Assembly (NCBI GenBank): GCA_030062745.1
Contig: CP099844.1
Coordinates: forward strand, 25,420,596-25,484,595
Reading direction: 5' to 3'
DNA from: Capitulum mitella
Lineage: Eukaryota; Arthropoda; Thecostraca; Pollicipedomorpha; Pollicipedidae
Length of the DNA: 64,000 nucleotides
A program made the position numbers and the translations under genes. Shown here piece by piece: positions 11,505 to 22,800 of this stretch. The notes below the pieces were generated by a model. It worked only from the letters and a program-made list of their open reading frames with translations. It was not told the origin of the DNA and ran no database searches. Position 1 is the first letter of the stretch, and each line of letters opens with the position of its first letter.

Positions 11505-12860
11505 GATTCTGACCCATTGTCAGCAGCTGCAGTGCATCCTAACCTGCTGTCAGCAGCTGCAGTGATGAAGTCAAAACCAGTCTCAACAACTGTGGCGACA
11601 CTCTGGACTCTTGACCGCCAGAATTGTACGAGTTCACGAAATTGGGAATCGATTCCATTCTGATTCACAACCAACGAGGGTGATTCCGATTCTGCTTCAC
11701 ATTGGAAAACAGAGAATCGATTCGATTCTGACTCCAAGGCCATTGCACTACAAGGAATTAATTCGATTCAAGATCCAATTCTATGCAAAATAACAAAAAA
11801 GCCTTCTGTTCTTTTTTTTAAGCAATAATCACATCCTGAGTGTCGTGTAATCCCGAAGCCTCCTACAGATTATAGGATAGCATTAGGGAGCAATGATAAA
11901 GTGCCTCATATACGCCTGATATTTTTTTCGCATGGCATAAAGGAACTGCGTCCACATTCAATTTGTACTGGGTGTCAAGACGTAAAAAAAAACAGTACGC
12001 AAATGTGCTGGAATATAGGGTCAAGTCTGAAAATAAAAATGTTCACCAGGAATCACTCACAAATCAAGCCTTGTACACTCTGTTGCAACAAGAGGTTTAA
12101 GTCACCACTAGTGATGCATATTGTAAGAGAGGTAAGGTATGACCTTATGGCCCATGCATTAATTTAAGGTGTAGAATACACAGTTCTTTTATGACAGCAG
12201 GATAGAAAACATTTACATATTCCCCATCTTATATATATATATATATTTATATACAGATATATTTTATTTTATACAGAAATATTTCATTTTCCAGCATGTT
12301 ACCGCTGAAATTTTCATCTCCTATTCTCATTTAGTTTTCTCTCTATACTGGTAGACCTCATGGTTATGTTTATAAATAATGGAAATCAACAGTCTCATTT
12401 ATTACGTAAACAAAGCATACCTCCCGATGAATGAGGGTTTCGGAATCGATTCCCTGAATCGATTCCCAACATCTTTGTGAACTCATTCCGCTGTGATTCT
12501 GGAGCGAAAAGGTGATTCTAATTCTGATTCACAGCTGTCAAATAGGGAGTCGATTCTGATTCTGATTCACGAGGAGTCGGTGAACCAGAATCGATTCTGA
12601 TTCCCATTCTGAATCGCTAACAAATCTGCTGATAGCACGTGCGATCGTGCAGTTTGACCCGCGGCCAGCGGCTACAGCGGTGCAGTCTGACTCAAGACCA
12701 GTTGCTACGGTCATGGCATCTTAACCGCTGCCAGCAGCTTAAGTGATAGAGTCCGGCCTGTCCGGCCTGTTGCCAGTTCGTGCGGCCGTAGAATCTGGCC
12801 CGCGGCGAGAAGCTGCGGTCGCCGAGTCTGACCTGCTCCAAACTGCGCCGGCAGACCTAC
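11505..12860. repeat. Paired GATTC-rich clusters inside a degenerate about 40-bp repeat
   Basis: Bases 11505-11580 and 12655-12860 carry related degenerate units containing CAGCAGCTGCAGTG and GAGTCTGACCTG. Inside them lie two clusters of GATTCT hexamers (11630-11800 and 12440-12625), both with the palindrome GAATCGATTC. The centre (about 11800-12430) is AT-rich, including a TA run near 12230-12250. This looks like one old repeat tract split by an AT-rich insertion, but no target duplication was found. Confidence 0.5.
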
Positions 12861-13289
12861 TTCCGCGGGCAGCAGCTCCGCCGACGCAACGAAGTCCGCA
12901 GTACGCAGCGACAGCGACGGAGCCATATCAGCCTCCGGCGATTGTCCGCGGAATCCGACCAAATTCAACACAATGAAGTGGCCGGGGCGGCCCAATCACG
13001 CCCGAGTCCCGGCGTCCCGCCTGCCTCGTCCAATTCCGGCGGCCGGCGGACAGCGGCCACTCGGGCCAATCAGGCCGTCCAAACGGCCGCTCGTTCTGTC
13101 CGCCGGGCACGCGCCGCGCGCCACGTGCCGGCCACAGTTCGGCTGTCAGGACCTCGCGCTCACATGACGCCACATCTGCCGTGATGGCCCCCAGGTGGGC
13201 TGAACGACCCCCCCCCCGTCCCGGGCTGGCCACGGGGCAGTAATGTGACGCGCGTATCGGGCACGTCCCCACTGTTGGCTGGGGACCAT

Positions 13290-13595
13290 GGTAACGACCG
13301 GACCACCCTGCAATACAGTCCGGGCCCACCACGCCGAGGACCTACAGTGGACGGACCCACAATGCCAAGGGCCCACTGCTAATGACTTACAGTGGGCCGG
13401 GCCCAATCTGCCAAGGACCTACACAAGGTCGGGCCCATTCTGTCGGGGAGTTACAGTGGACCGAACCACCCTGCCAGGGAGTTACAGTGGGCCGGGCCCA
13501 ACCTGCCTGGGATCTACAGAAGTCAGGGCCCACCCTGCCACGGAGTTACAGTGGGCCGGACCCAACCTGCCGAGGAACTACAGTCCGGACCGGGC
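13290..13595. repeat. Minisatellite, 32-bp unit, about 9 copies
   Basis: The unit is GAGTTACAGTGGGCCGGGCC followed by CAACCTGCCAAG, with substitutions between copies. Because 32 is not a multiple of three, three overlapping open frames of similar composition arise, none likely to be real. Confidence 0.85.
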
Positions 13596-14569
13596 GTCGG
13601 CGAGTCGTGCAGGAGGCAGGCGTGACGGACAGGTGAACCGGTTCTTGGTGTCATGTACACGGCACAACTGTCTCCCACGTCGGCCGTGAGGGGCTCGCGG
13701 AGCGGCTACGGTACTGTATCAATCCCGACCGTCTCACCGTCGGAGACGACCAGTACAGAGGCCCAGTAGGGCCACCGTAAGAACAAACTGGTACTAGCCG
13801 GTCACGCATGTGATCAGCAAAGTCACAACGTCCCACCCGGCTTCAGGAACAAATAATAAACACCGAATAAATTACCATACGGAACACGTCATCCGTCAGT
13901 AATTACTTAAATGGACGAGTGCATCACGATTATGACATATATAACCGCCAGTAATTTCTAGCAATGACGATATTTCACCGTGCAGCTAATAACTTTGTAT
14001 ACACAAACAAATTCGTGTGAAATATGCGGTTCCCGGCCCGACTATCGAATCAATCACACGGGAAAAATAAACCATAGTCACAGGACTGAGGGTCCCCTCA
14101 TCAGCGCCAGGCACCAGCCGCGCACCGGAAACAAACACACCAATCTGGTCTGGGGCCAACTTCAGATGACCCGAACTCAGGTACACGGCCCGCGCAAAAC
14201 AGGCAGCGCTTCTCCCGTTTCTTGTTCCGTCGGTTTACCCGCAAGTTCCGGTCGAAAACGGTTCCGCGGCAAGCCGGTCTAATGGCGATTCGTTGCCATG
14301 CATGACGCGCCGCCGACGAGGCCCCGACTCGACGGCACTCCGGGGACCGACCGGCCGACACGAGCCGGTACTGCCGGGGAGAGACGGCGTGCACCGCCGC
14401 TGTCCGGTACCGGACCACGGCGCCGGTACCGCACAGCGCGGCGCAGCGTCGGCCGCCGGACGCCGCCGCTCTCCAAACCGACGGCACGCCGCCGTCTGAC
14501 CGCCGCGTCACCTCCGACTGCGAGCCGGACACGCCGAGTCCGGGCCGGGGCCGGGGCGGCGGTACTCAC

Positions 14570-14706
14570 CGGACTGTCGGCTCGGTTGGCCGTGTACGCC
14601 GGTACCGGGGACGGCGTCCGCTGGCAGCGCGGCGAGTAGGCGCCGTGCCGCGGACTGCCGCCGCCCTTGGGCGATATCGTGTTCTGAAGGTCGGCCAGCA
14701 ACGAGT
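14570..14706 (-). CDS. Pax: Paxillin, coding exon 2 (LD1 motif)
   Basis: The acceptor CCCCGTTGCAG and the consensus donor GTGAGT frame a 137-bp exon. It enters in phase 1, so its first two bases complete a codon begun by the exon at 18191-18449; the join gives DLDSLLADLQNTI, a near match to the paxillin N-terminus DLDALLADLEST. This is LD1 (LDxLLxxL), a binding site for parvin/ILK-type and vinculin-type partners in paxillins. The remainder is a Ser/Pro-rich linker (residues about 97-132) with SP, TP and PSP sites typical of phosphorylated paxillin linkers. It leaves in phase 0. A 48-bp minisatellite starts only about 30 bp upstream of the acceptor, so the branch-point region probably overlaps repeat DNA. 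Confidence 0.9.
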
Positions 14707-14736
14707 CTGCAACGGGGCCGGCCGCCGTCAGCACGC

Positions 14737-15340
14737 CGCACAGGGACCATGGCACCGTACGGGGACAGACCCCGGCACCGGACAGCGACACAGGCCACGG
14801 CACCGTACGGGGGACAGACCCCGGCACCGGACAGCGACACAGGCCACGGCACCGTACGGGGACAGACCCCGGCACCGGACAGAGCGACACAGGCCACGGC
14901 ACCGTACGGGGACAGACCCCGGCACCGGACAGCGACACAGGCCACGGCACCGTACGGGGACAGAGACCCCGGCACCGGACAGCGACACAGGCCACGGCAC
15001 CGTACGGGGACAGCGACACAGGCCACGGCACCGTACGGGGACAGAGACCCCGGCACCGCACAGCGACAAAGACCGCGGCACCGTCCAGAGACACATCAAC
15101 CTCCACGGACGCAGACCGCGGCACCGTACAGGGGCACGGAACACCGTGCAGGGACACAGCCCGCGGCACCGCGGCACCGTTCAGAGACACGGACCACTGT
15201 ACAGGGTCACAGACCGTGGTGCCGTAGAGGGACACAGACCACCGTACAGGGGCACGGATTGCGCCATCGTACAGGGGCAGACCACCGCGTGGGGACACAG
15301 ACCATCGTTCAGGGACACAGACCACCGTGCCAGGACGAAC
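14737..15340. repeat. Minisatellite, 48-bp unit grading into shorter units
   Basis: Six to seven copies of a 48-bp unit (core ACACAGGCCACGGCACCGTA, then CGGGGACAGACCCCGGCACCG) run to about 15060, with some copies missing the CCCCGGCACC block. From there to 15340 it decays into shorter, diverged units built on GGGACACAGACC. The array explains the long cysteine/valine-rich minus-strand frame across 14279-15445, which also overlaps the true LD1 exon. Confidence 0.9.
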
Positions 15341-15774
15341 ACCGCGATGCGATACAGAGGCGGCTAACGCGTATTTCCCAGTCAGGTCACCAATATGGGG
15401 AATACAGCTGCCGACATGCGATATGATGTGGACCAACACAAACACTCAATTATACACACACAACTACGGCCCCTTACGTACGAACAAAATGGCTATCATC
15501 ATTCGAAAAACAGGTTATCAGCAACGCCCCACATACTAAGCACAGAAAACAATCGTTTTTAACATAAAGAGGATGTCGTCAAAACACAACACAATGAAAG
15601 TACCATCCGTGCCAACCGCGCAGTTGCTGCACAGAAACAGAGCACAGTCAGCGCGTGGTCAGCAGGAGGCCACCAGCATTGGACACGCCCTCTCAGCACT
15701 GCTGCAGGCGCCGGCCAACGAAGCAGAGCAGCTGGCCTCATTGTCGACGGCGAACAATACCAGATCTCGTCTGA

Positions 15775-16160
15775 TGCCAGCTGGTCCGACACCACTGGAC
15801 CGTCCCAGCCCGCCTGGTCTGGCACCGCAGGACCATCCCAGCCCGCCTGGTCCGGCACCGCAGGACCATCCCAGCGCGCCTTGCGCGGCACCACTGGACC
15901 GTCCGAGCCCGCCTGGTCCGGCACCACTGGACCGTCCCAGCCCGCCTGGTCTGGCACCGCAGGACCATCCCAGCCCGCCTGGTCCGGCACCGCTGGACCG
16001 TCCCAGCCCGCCTGGTCCGGCACCACTGGACCGTCCGAGCCCGCCTGGTCCGACACCACTGGACCGTCCCAGCCCGCCTGGTCCGACACCACTGGACCGT
16101 CCCAGCCCGCCTGGTCCGACACCACTGGACCGTCCCGAGCCCGCCTGGTCCGACACTACT
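15775..16160. repeat. Minisatellite, 33-bp unit, about 11 copies
   Basis: The unit CCGTCCCAGCCCGCCTGGTC followed by CGACACCACTGGA is exactly 11 codons, so several frames on both strands stay open. On the plus strand it reads as PPGPTPLDRPS repeats; on the minus strand as DQAGWDGPVVS repeats. Nothing shows which, if any, is expressed; it lies inside a paxillin intron. Confidence 0.88.
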
Positions 16161-18190
16161 GGATTCCTTCATTTCTGGAGACGGCAGCGTTTCGCGCAGA
16201 CCGGGCCGGGATGAGGCGGGACCGAACACAGGCGTGGGCCACAGGCGGGAGGTTATTTTAGGGCGTTTACATTACCGGCTGAGAGTGGCTGCACGCGTGC
16301 ACCGCCTACTGAGGGAGCACTCTGAAAAGAGCTGACTGCCACAGAAGCTCTGTCCGTTTCAAAGGCCGGACGATGAAAAGGTAGTAAGTAAAGTCCTTCA
16401 CGTCCCTCAACAGCCTTTGCGCCGCCACATACCCAATTCCTACAGCCAACAAGCAACACCGATCTATGGCTGGCGGTGGAAAACTTTGTAGATTTCCCCT
16501 GGTGCGATTTTCTCTTCCCCCTCTCCTACTCCTTCTCACACCGGGTCGCACCGAGACGTTCTCAGCGGCCCTCGGCCCGCCTGAAGATCACGTCTCAACC
16601 TCCTCAAGTATAAAGAGCCTGGCTCCAAGTATAAAGAGTCTCCTCCGACCTCCATTGCCGCCTGACAGCTGACGCCGACAGATGCCCCTCATCCAGCTGC
16701 CGTATAGAACGCCACGCTACCAGGGACCATATGCCATGTATTTAAGTGTATCACACTGCAGTACAAAAAAAGCTGTTCAGTTATCTATATCCCATAGCAC
16801 TGAACAACTGAGAACGACAAAAACACGCATTTCCTACGTTAGAAATCGGTGGGTTGGCAATTTCTTTCAAATGCTCCGAAAGACGAAGCACGTTCTAGCT
16901 GTCAGCAAGGATAGCTTACAACTCCGTCATGGCATTTTACTTACATGGGTATGTTTTTTTCGGGCACACATGACTATAAAAGGATAATGATATACTCTCA
17001 ATAGCCTAAATATTTCGGCAATCACTGATATGCTTCCGTCAGTGGAATAAGCTCATCAGTGGCGTAAGGTACCCCATCGAAAAAGGCATGCCAATTAATG
17101 CCTTTAAACATGGAGATTTTACAACGTGCAATGGCCCCGTTACTCACGTACACTCCGAAGAAAAGTCAATGCTAACTTACCGTTGTTATATCCTATCCCA
17201 ATCTCCGACCAGCGAGGGCATTTCGACAGATATTCTACTCACACTCACCGAAGAAATTTCACGCTTTCTCTTTGACAAAGAACTGCCAATTCAATTTTAA
17301 CGCCACGCCACCGTTTGATCCTCGGTCCAAGTCAAATAAGTGAAAAGTCCTGCTTACAGCAAGTCTCCTGAACATAAACGGACTTTTGGTTAACAGCCAC
17401 GAACTCCAAGGATAAGATACCCGCTGCGGTTAGCGTGATAAACGACAGGTGAGATGATTACGCCTCCATCTTTTAGAAAAGAAAAGAGGGATTCGACTAA
17501 CAGAAGCCAGACATCTGTGATAACGTACGCGGAAATGTCATTCGTCGAAATTCCCAATGTAAATTTTTAGGCATTTGGAGGTGAATTCAAACTGATTAGC
17601 CCAAATCTGCGCAGACCTGACCATGAGCATTGAGCACGAAAACTTGGGCGCTGAAACTAAACCTTGGGGAAAAGGACAGAGTCAAGAGTATCAAGAAACC
17701 GTGTGAAATTGAAGAAGCTCATAAAATAAAAACTGAGCCATCTGGTTGCACCACAAATTCAATTCCCACGAAACAAGGCTTTCGGTTACTGAATGCACTG
17801 AGAGATATTGCACCACATTAAGCACTAAACAAGTGTTCCCTGAACTATCTGAGCTTGAGAATGACCGCCTGCATCCGCCTGTCACGGCACAGATCCGCCC
17901 GGTCCATCCTGCAAATAACCAATGTCCGTGCCTCACGTGATTGGGTAGTCACCAGCTAAACAACCAGCCGTAAATCTCTGGCCCCGGCTCGGCATCAGCA
18001 TTTGCGACATCGGGCAGCTCTCAGGAAACCACGTGTTTAAATAAAGAATCATAACGGCATTTTCAAACACAACTCGGACTGCATTCTCATGCACCAAGAG
18101 AAGGCCCCACTCCCTGGTGAGCTTTCCTCACATAAAACGCCGACGAGCCCAGCCTCGCTCCAGGGAGCCTCCGCTGCCCCGGGGGCGTAC

Positions 18191-18449
18191 CTAGGTCGCC
18201 GACCTCGCCGACCGAGACCATGGCCTCTGAGTCGAACGAGTCGCACGAGCCGACCAGCAGGTGGTCAGCCGGCCGGCGGCGGAGAGCGCCGCCCTCGGCC
18301 GCCGCCGCCGCCGTCGTCTCGTCATCGCTGGCGGGCCGCTCCGGCGGCGAGCCGCACGGCGTGACGCAGATGCTCGGCGCTCCGGCGGCCGGCTCCAGCT
18401 GGGCTGCGGCGCCGGGCCGCCGCCGCGGACTGCCCGCCGGCTCGGCCAT
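18191..18449 (-). CDS. Pax: Paxillin, first coding exon in this model (N-terminal extension)
   Basis: The exon runs from an ATG at 18449 (context GGCGGCATGG) to a donor GTACGC at 18190-18185 and ends in phase 1 with GAC CTA G, which joins the LD1 exon to restore DLDSLLADL. It encodes 86 residues before LD1: a low-complexity Ala/Pro/Arg-rich part (1-60), then a more distinctive segment with GSCDSFDSEAMVSVGEVGDL (67-86). Canonical paxillins start a few residues before LD1, so this extension is unusual. An internal ATG at 18221-18219 (Met77, context GAGGCCATGG) would give a form much closer to the canonical length. CpG-dense DNA upstream to about 19050 suggests the promoter. The splice join and the last 10 residues are well supported; use of the upstream start is inference. 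Confidence 0.75.
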
Positions 18450-19070
18450 GCCGCCCCCGCCCGCGGTCGACGGTCCGCGCCTGTCCGAGCCGCGGCGAGC
18501 GGGACGAGGTCCGACAGTCGACGGCTACCGACCGTCAGCCGGCCGTGAACAGAGAGACGCCTCTCCCGCAGTCCGCAGCACCAGTCCGCGACTCCCGGGC
18601 TCCCACCGACCGTCTCCAAACCGCCGACACACCAACGGAGTCACTGACGCCCCGCCTCACCGGACGGCTCGCCGACCGCACCGATCCGAACTCGCGCGCC
18701 ACAGGCAGACACAGCGTCGACGGCGCCGCCCGCGGCCAGCCGCCGTCGCCGCCGTCGCCGCCGGCGCCTCGACGACCGCTCGGCGCCGCCGCCGCCGACG
18801 GCCGGCTTTATGGGCGGCCGGGTGGCGCAGGCGGGCCGCGACGAGGCCGACACGGCCGCCGCTGGCGGCGCGGCGAGCCGGCCCACTGCTGCGCGGCGCC
18901 GCTCAGGTGTCCGCCGGCCCCGCCGCCCGGTTCCCCGAATGGCCGTTGTCAGCGCGGCGTCGGGTACGTTCGGCCGGCGTCGGTTTTCCGTTACGACCGG
19001 GGCCGGTTTTCCGTTACGACCGGGGCCCGCTCACAGCGCTGAACGCGGCAGAGCCGTCTACGAAACGGCA
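18450..19070 (-). promoter_or_regulatory. CpG-dense region upstream of the paxillin start
   Basis: The sequence is almost pure G+C with very frequent CG dinucleotides and ends abruptly near 19070 at AT-richer DNA. Its position directly upstream of the first coding exon makes it the likely paxillin promoter and 5' UTR. No TATA box or clear initiator stands out. Confidence 0.45.
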
Positions 19071-19437
19071 ACGTTTCCGCACTTTCGAGTAGAGATAAGT
19101 CGACAGTTCACGCTTATGACTTATCGATCTTTCTGACCGCTGCTGAATTTGACCCTTTCTCGAAATAATTATGCCGCTCTCCCTACCCAACGCCGACTTA
19201 TCTACATACTGACCTGACATACGCAGCCGTCCTACGGAGATGCAGCAGACACCGTCCGCGGTCACGTCATTGCTACGTGCCCGGTCACGGGCAGCGTAGC
19301 AGTGACGCGCTACTCTTCTACCGCGCTACTCATCACAGACGTCAGCCAATCGCGAGCGGTCAGAGGCACCGTCTGCAGGCAGCGGAGTCCAGATTTCCTG
19401 CCGCTGCTGAGCCCAGCCAATCGCCCGTGCTACGCTA

Positions 19438-19625
19438 CTGAGGCAAGCGATCCGCTCAGCTAAAATGCTGAGGCCAGCTAACCGCCCGAGCAGCCTTGCT
19501 CCGGCCAGCTAACCGCTGTGCTACGCTGCCGAGGCCAGCTGACCGCTGTGCTACGCTGCCGAGGCCAGCTGACCGTTCGTGCTACGCTGCCGAGGCCAGC
19601 TGACCGTTCGTGCTACGTTACGGAA
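19438..19625. repeat. Minisatellite, 30/31-bp unit
   Basis: Four clean copies of GAGGCCAGCTGACCGCTGTG followed by CTACGCTGCC, preceded by two or more diverged copies. Confidence 0.8.
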
Positions 19626-20850
19626 TGCTGCCGTCCGCCCGCGCTCCGCTGCTGACTATTCGCCTCCGTGTCCGTGATGAGGTCGGCTACCCAGCCGCGC
19701 TCAGCGGCGCCAGTTTCCGACAGAAATGTCCACACATACACGGAACGTAATCTGATCCGTCTGGGCTATCGGCAGTCGCAGCACGACCCGGACAGACTGG
19801 AACTGGTCTGCATGGACTGGAAATGGCTTGCATGCTCATAAAACAGAAATGGCCAGGACATTCCGAACATCGTCATGGCAGACCGGAAAGCATCCTGAAC
19901 TAAGACCACACAATGTTCGAAAACACGAGATGAAGAATGTGGAGAGAACTACAGTACTCGATGCAATGCACCATGCCAAATATACAGTACAGGGACCTGC
20001 GCCACGGACAGTGTCCGATCCTGGCTGTGGCTATCTGAAATGTTTGATGACTTCAGCGGCACTTTGCCGGCAAATCTGATATCGTTTATCTTGCACAACT
20101 GACAGCCAATCCAATTAGACGTTCTTCCATGGTAACATCTATTATTTCCCGCATTTATCACCCCAAGTGGTGCAAGAAAATTGCAAAACGATGCACACAA
20201 CCATTCGGCGGCGATTCAGCCAGCAGCCAAGTCAACGGAACTGGCCCAGAGTGCGGTCAGGAGGAGCAGCAGCCCTTCTATCTTCCTCACGCAACCTCTC
20301 CCAGAATCAGCCGACATTTCCATTTTCGATTTGATACGTCAATAGCAATGCCACAAGCGCACATCGAGACCGTGCCGAGCAATTTGTCCGTTGCCGGCGA
20401 ATTGAAAGCACCTGGTGCATAATGCACGAGTAACGACTTCCTGCCGATACCGAGAAACGACTGCAGAAAATCGCATGCAAATTGTGCTCAGGCATGGCCG
20501 TGCCGAATGTCAAAGAGATCATCTCTCCCGAAATAAGCCTCGGGGCAATTTACTCGCATGCGCCTCCGCTTATGCATGGCGGCAGCGGCCGCGGCCGATC
20601 GTCCCCGATATAGCCGGCGCAGGCAAAACAGAGGGAGACGGCGCCGGCGGCCGCGCGGCGCCACCATTAGGCTCATTAGCCGGGCCCGGCCGAGCGTCAC
20701 CCGCGGGAGCGTGAGCGCGACACGGCACTGGCTGCGGCCACGCCACGGCGCACCCCTATTCCGAGCGTCGTCCGGCCGGCCGGCCTGCTCTGCGCGGCCG
20801 GCTCGGTCGGCGCCGGCCGGCCGCGACAACAGCCAGCCTCCGCACGGACG

Positions 20851-20953
20851 GGACGGCGTCAGCGGCAACACGGACGGCCAAGGGACGGCGTCAGCGGCAA
20901 CACGGACGGCCAACGGACGGCGTCAGCGGCAACACGGACAGCCAACGGACGGC
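20851..20953. repeat. Minisatellite, 32-bp unit, 3 copies
   Basis: The unit GGACGGCGTCAGCGGCAACA followed by CGGACGGCCAAC is repeated three times with one or two changes, then a partial copy. Confidence 0.85.
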
Positions 20954-22379
20954 ACTCGGCGCGCGGAAGCAATGCCGAACGTCAGACGACAATGTCCGAC
21001 TCGATTTTACGCGCGGACCGGTTAACGTAAAACACCGATAGTCGGACGGGGCCGGCAGGATTTACGCCACGCCTCAGTCACACGGGGAATGGCGACAAGA
21101 CGACGGGTATGCTCGCTATTTTTCCCAAGGTTCGCTTAGCGGCGGACTACCGAGGGAGACACTGACACCGGGCGACCGCGTGGCTGATGTCGACATGTTA
21201 AACTTTCGCCAGAAGGGTATGCTGTTGAGTGCCGACCTGGAACTGCACGACTGGGTGTACAGACTGAGTGCATGCAAAAAGCAATGCTCAGCGCAAGTTT
21301 GGATTCCACAGCAACCTAGCAAAGTATTCGGATGAAATTCCTGAAAAACATGATAATGTGCGAGGAACATGTTTGTGAATCTCGATGAATTCCCGATCAC
21401 TCAACAAAAGTTTGAAGCAGTCATGTGAGCATGTCTAGTATCGTTTAAAAAATGTACAAGAAACATTTCTGGGCGCCATGTGACCACGAAGTCGGTGCGC
21501 CCCTCAGTCCCAATAGTCAACAAATCAAAAGAGAAAGCGTCCCAGACAAATCAGTATCATGGAAGCGAAATATTATTGCAAAAAAATAAAACAACGCCGA
21601 TTTTTTTAATATACGTGGCTGTTCCCTTGTGGCAATATTTTGTACCAAACGACACCGTTAATCGATAATAGGCCAATGGCTCCCGCTGGGTTCATTATTC
21701 CGAACTTTGAACAGCGGCCAACGCACCATCTGTGGAATCCCGTGAGGCTCCAATCATTGCCAGTGCCTACAAGGATTTAGCCCAGTTCCGACAGGGTCCC
21801 GCCCACGAACGTGCCGCTCGCCTTTCCGTCCTGACACGGACGCCGACTGGACCCAATAAACAACAGCCGTCCCCCACGGCCCGGGTCTGCCGGCCGTTAC
21901 AGCACGCCTCCGCTCCACCTCGCCGGACGAAAACGCGCCGTGGTCGAGCGACAAACGCGCCAAAAACCACGGCCCTCGCCCAACGCCCCAATGAATCCAC
22001 TCTACCCTGAAAGCCCCGGCCGTGGCGCGGGCCATCGTTCGGTGTCGGTCGCCATGACTCCGCCCGTCTGGCCCGCGGCAGCTCCGGACCGCGCGAACCC
22101 GTCCGCCGGCACGAGTCGGGAGTCAGGTCGGAAGGCCCTGGGCGCCAGGGTCATGGCGCCCCAGGGGCCAGGGCCATGGCGTCCCGCAGCGGCGGCTGCC
22201 GGCCGTCACTGCCCCGCAGGCCGGTCAGGGGCCGGGTCAGACCACCGCCCCGCGCCGCCGCGTCCCAGCGAACGTGACTCCGGGTCAGGTCAGCTCCCCT
22301 CTCCGGGTCCGGTCCCGAGGTCGCCTGCAGCAACACCACGCGCCGTCCGCGGCCAAAACGACCACGATCATCACGAGCT

Positions 22380-22800
22380 CTTGGTGTACTCCTGTTCAGC
22401 CAGCGACCGCCTCCAGTCCCATCAGCCGAGCTCCTTCTGTCACACACGCTTTCGTCCCAGTCGACCCCCACAGTTCCTGTCCACCGGTCCTTTCAGTATC
22501 TGTTCCGCTGACAGCTCCTTTCCCACCAGTCCAATCAGCTGTTGTACTGTCAGCGCCATCCCATTCCGTTCCGTTGGCTTCATTAGCTCCAGTCTCTTAG
22601 TGCTACCAATTCCGTCTCTCTAGTTCTATCCGCTTAGTCTCCGTTCCACCGGGGCCATTAACTCTCCTCCCACCAGTCACATCAGCTCTTCTTCAGCCAG
22701 CTCCGTCAGCTCCTCTTCCGCCAGTCGCATCAGCTCCTGTCTGTCCATTTCCATCCGCGCTCCTCCCATCGGTCACATGAGCCCCGTGAGCTCCCGTCCC
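22380..22800. repeat. Degenerate repeat tract, about 30-bp spacing
   Basis: TCAGCTCCT and CAGTC(A/G)CATCAGCTC motifs recur through the tract with strong divergence, suggesting an old minisatellite. It is pyrimidine-rich on the plus strand. Confidence 0.5.

Larger units (their letters stand above)
4574..14569. other. Paxillin intron 2, about 10 kb
   Basis: GC-rich blocks at about 4600-5700, 6500-7250 and 12650-13600 alternate with AT-richer unique sequence at about 5700-6450, 8550-10800 and 11800-12450. Minisatellites lie at 7890-8545 and 13290-13595, and GATTC-rich clusters at 11630-11800 and 12440-12625. The flanking exons join in phase 0, so a cassette exon could hide here, but I found no open segment with good splice sites and paxillin-like sequence. 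Confidence 0.55.
14707..18190. other. Paxillin intron 1, about 3.5 kb
   Basis: It contains a 48-bp minisatellite (14737-15340), a 33-bp minisatellite (15775-16160) and then AT-richer unique sequence to about 18060. The unique part has only short open frames without convincing splice sites; I see no gene in it. Confidence 0.6.

Noticed and set aside
14279-15445. 388-codon minus-strand open frame
   Set aside because: Built mainly from the 48-bp array. It happens to read through the genuine LD1 exon, whose acceptor and donor show the true limits.
15573-16214. Proline-rich 213-codon plus-strand frame resembling a collagen- or mucin-like repeat protein
   Set aside because: The 33-bp array lies in a paxillin intron and is open in several frames on both strands; no splice or promoter evidence.
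16466-16672. Short plus-strand frame with a signal-peptide-like start (LLLLLTPGRTETFSA)
   Set aside because: Only 68 codons, no family resemblance and no regulatory or splice support; it lies in a paxillin intron.
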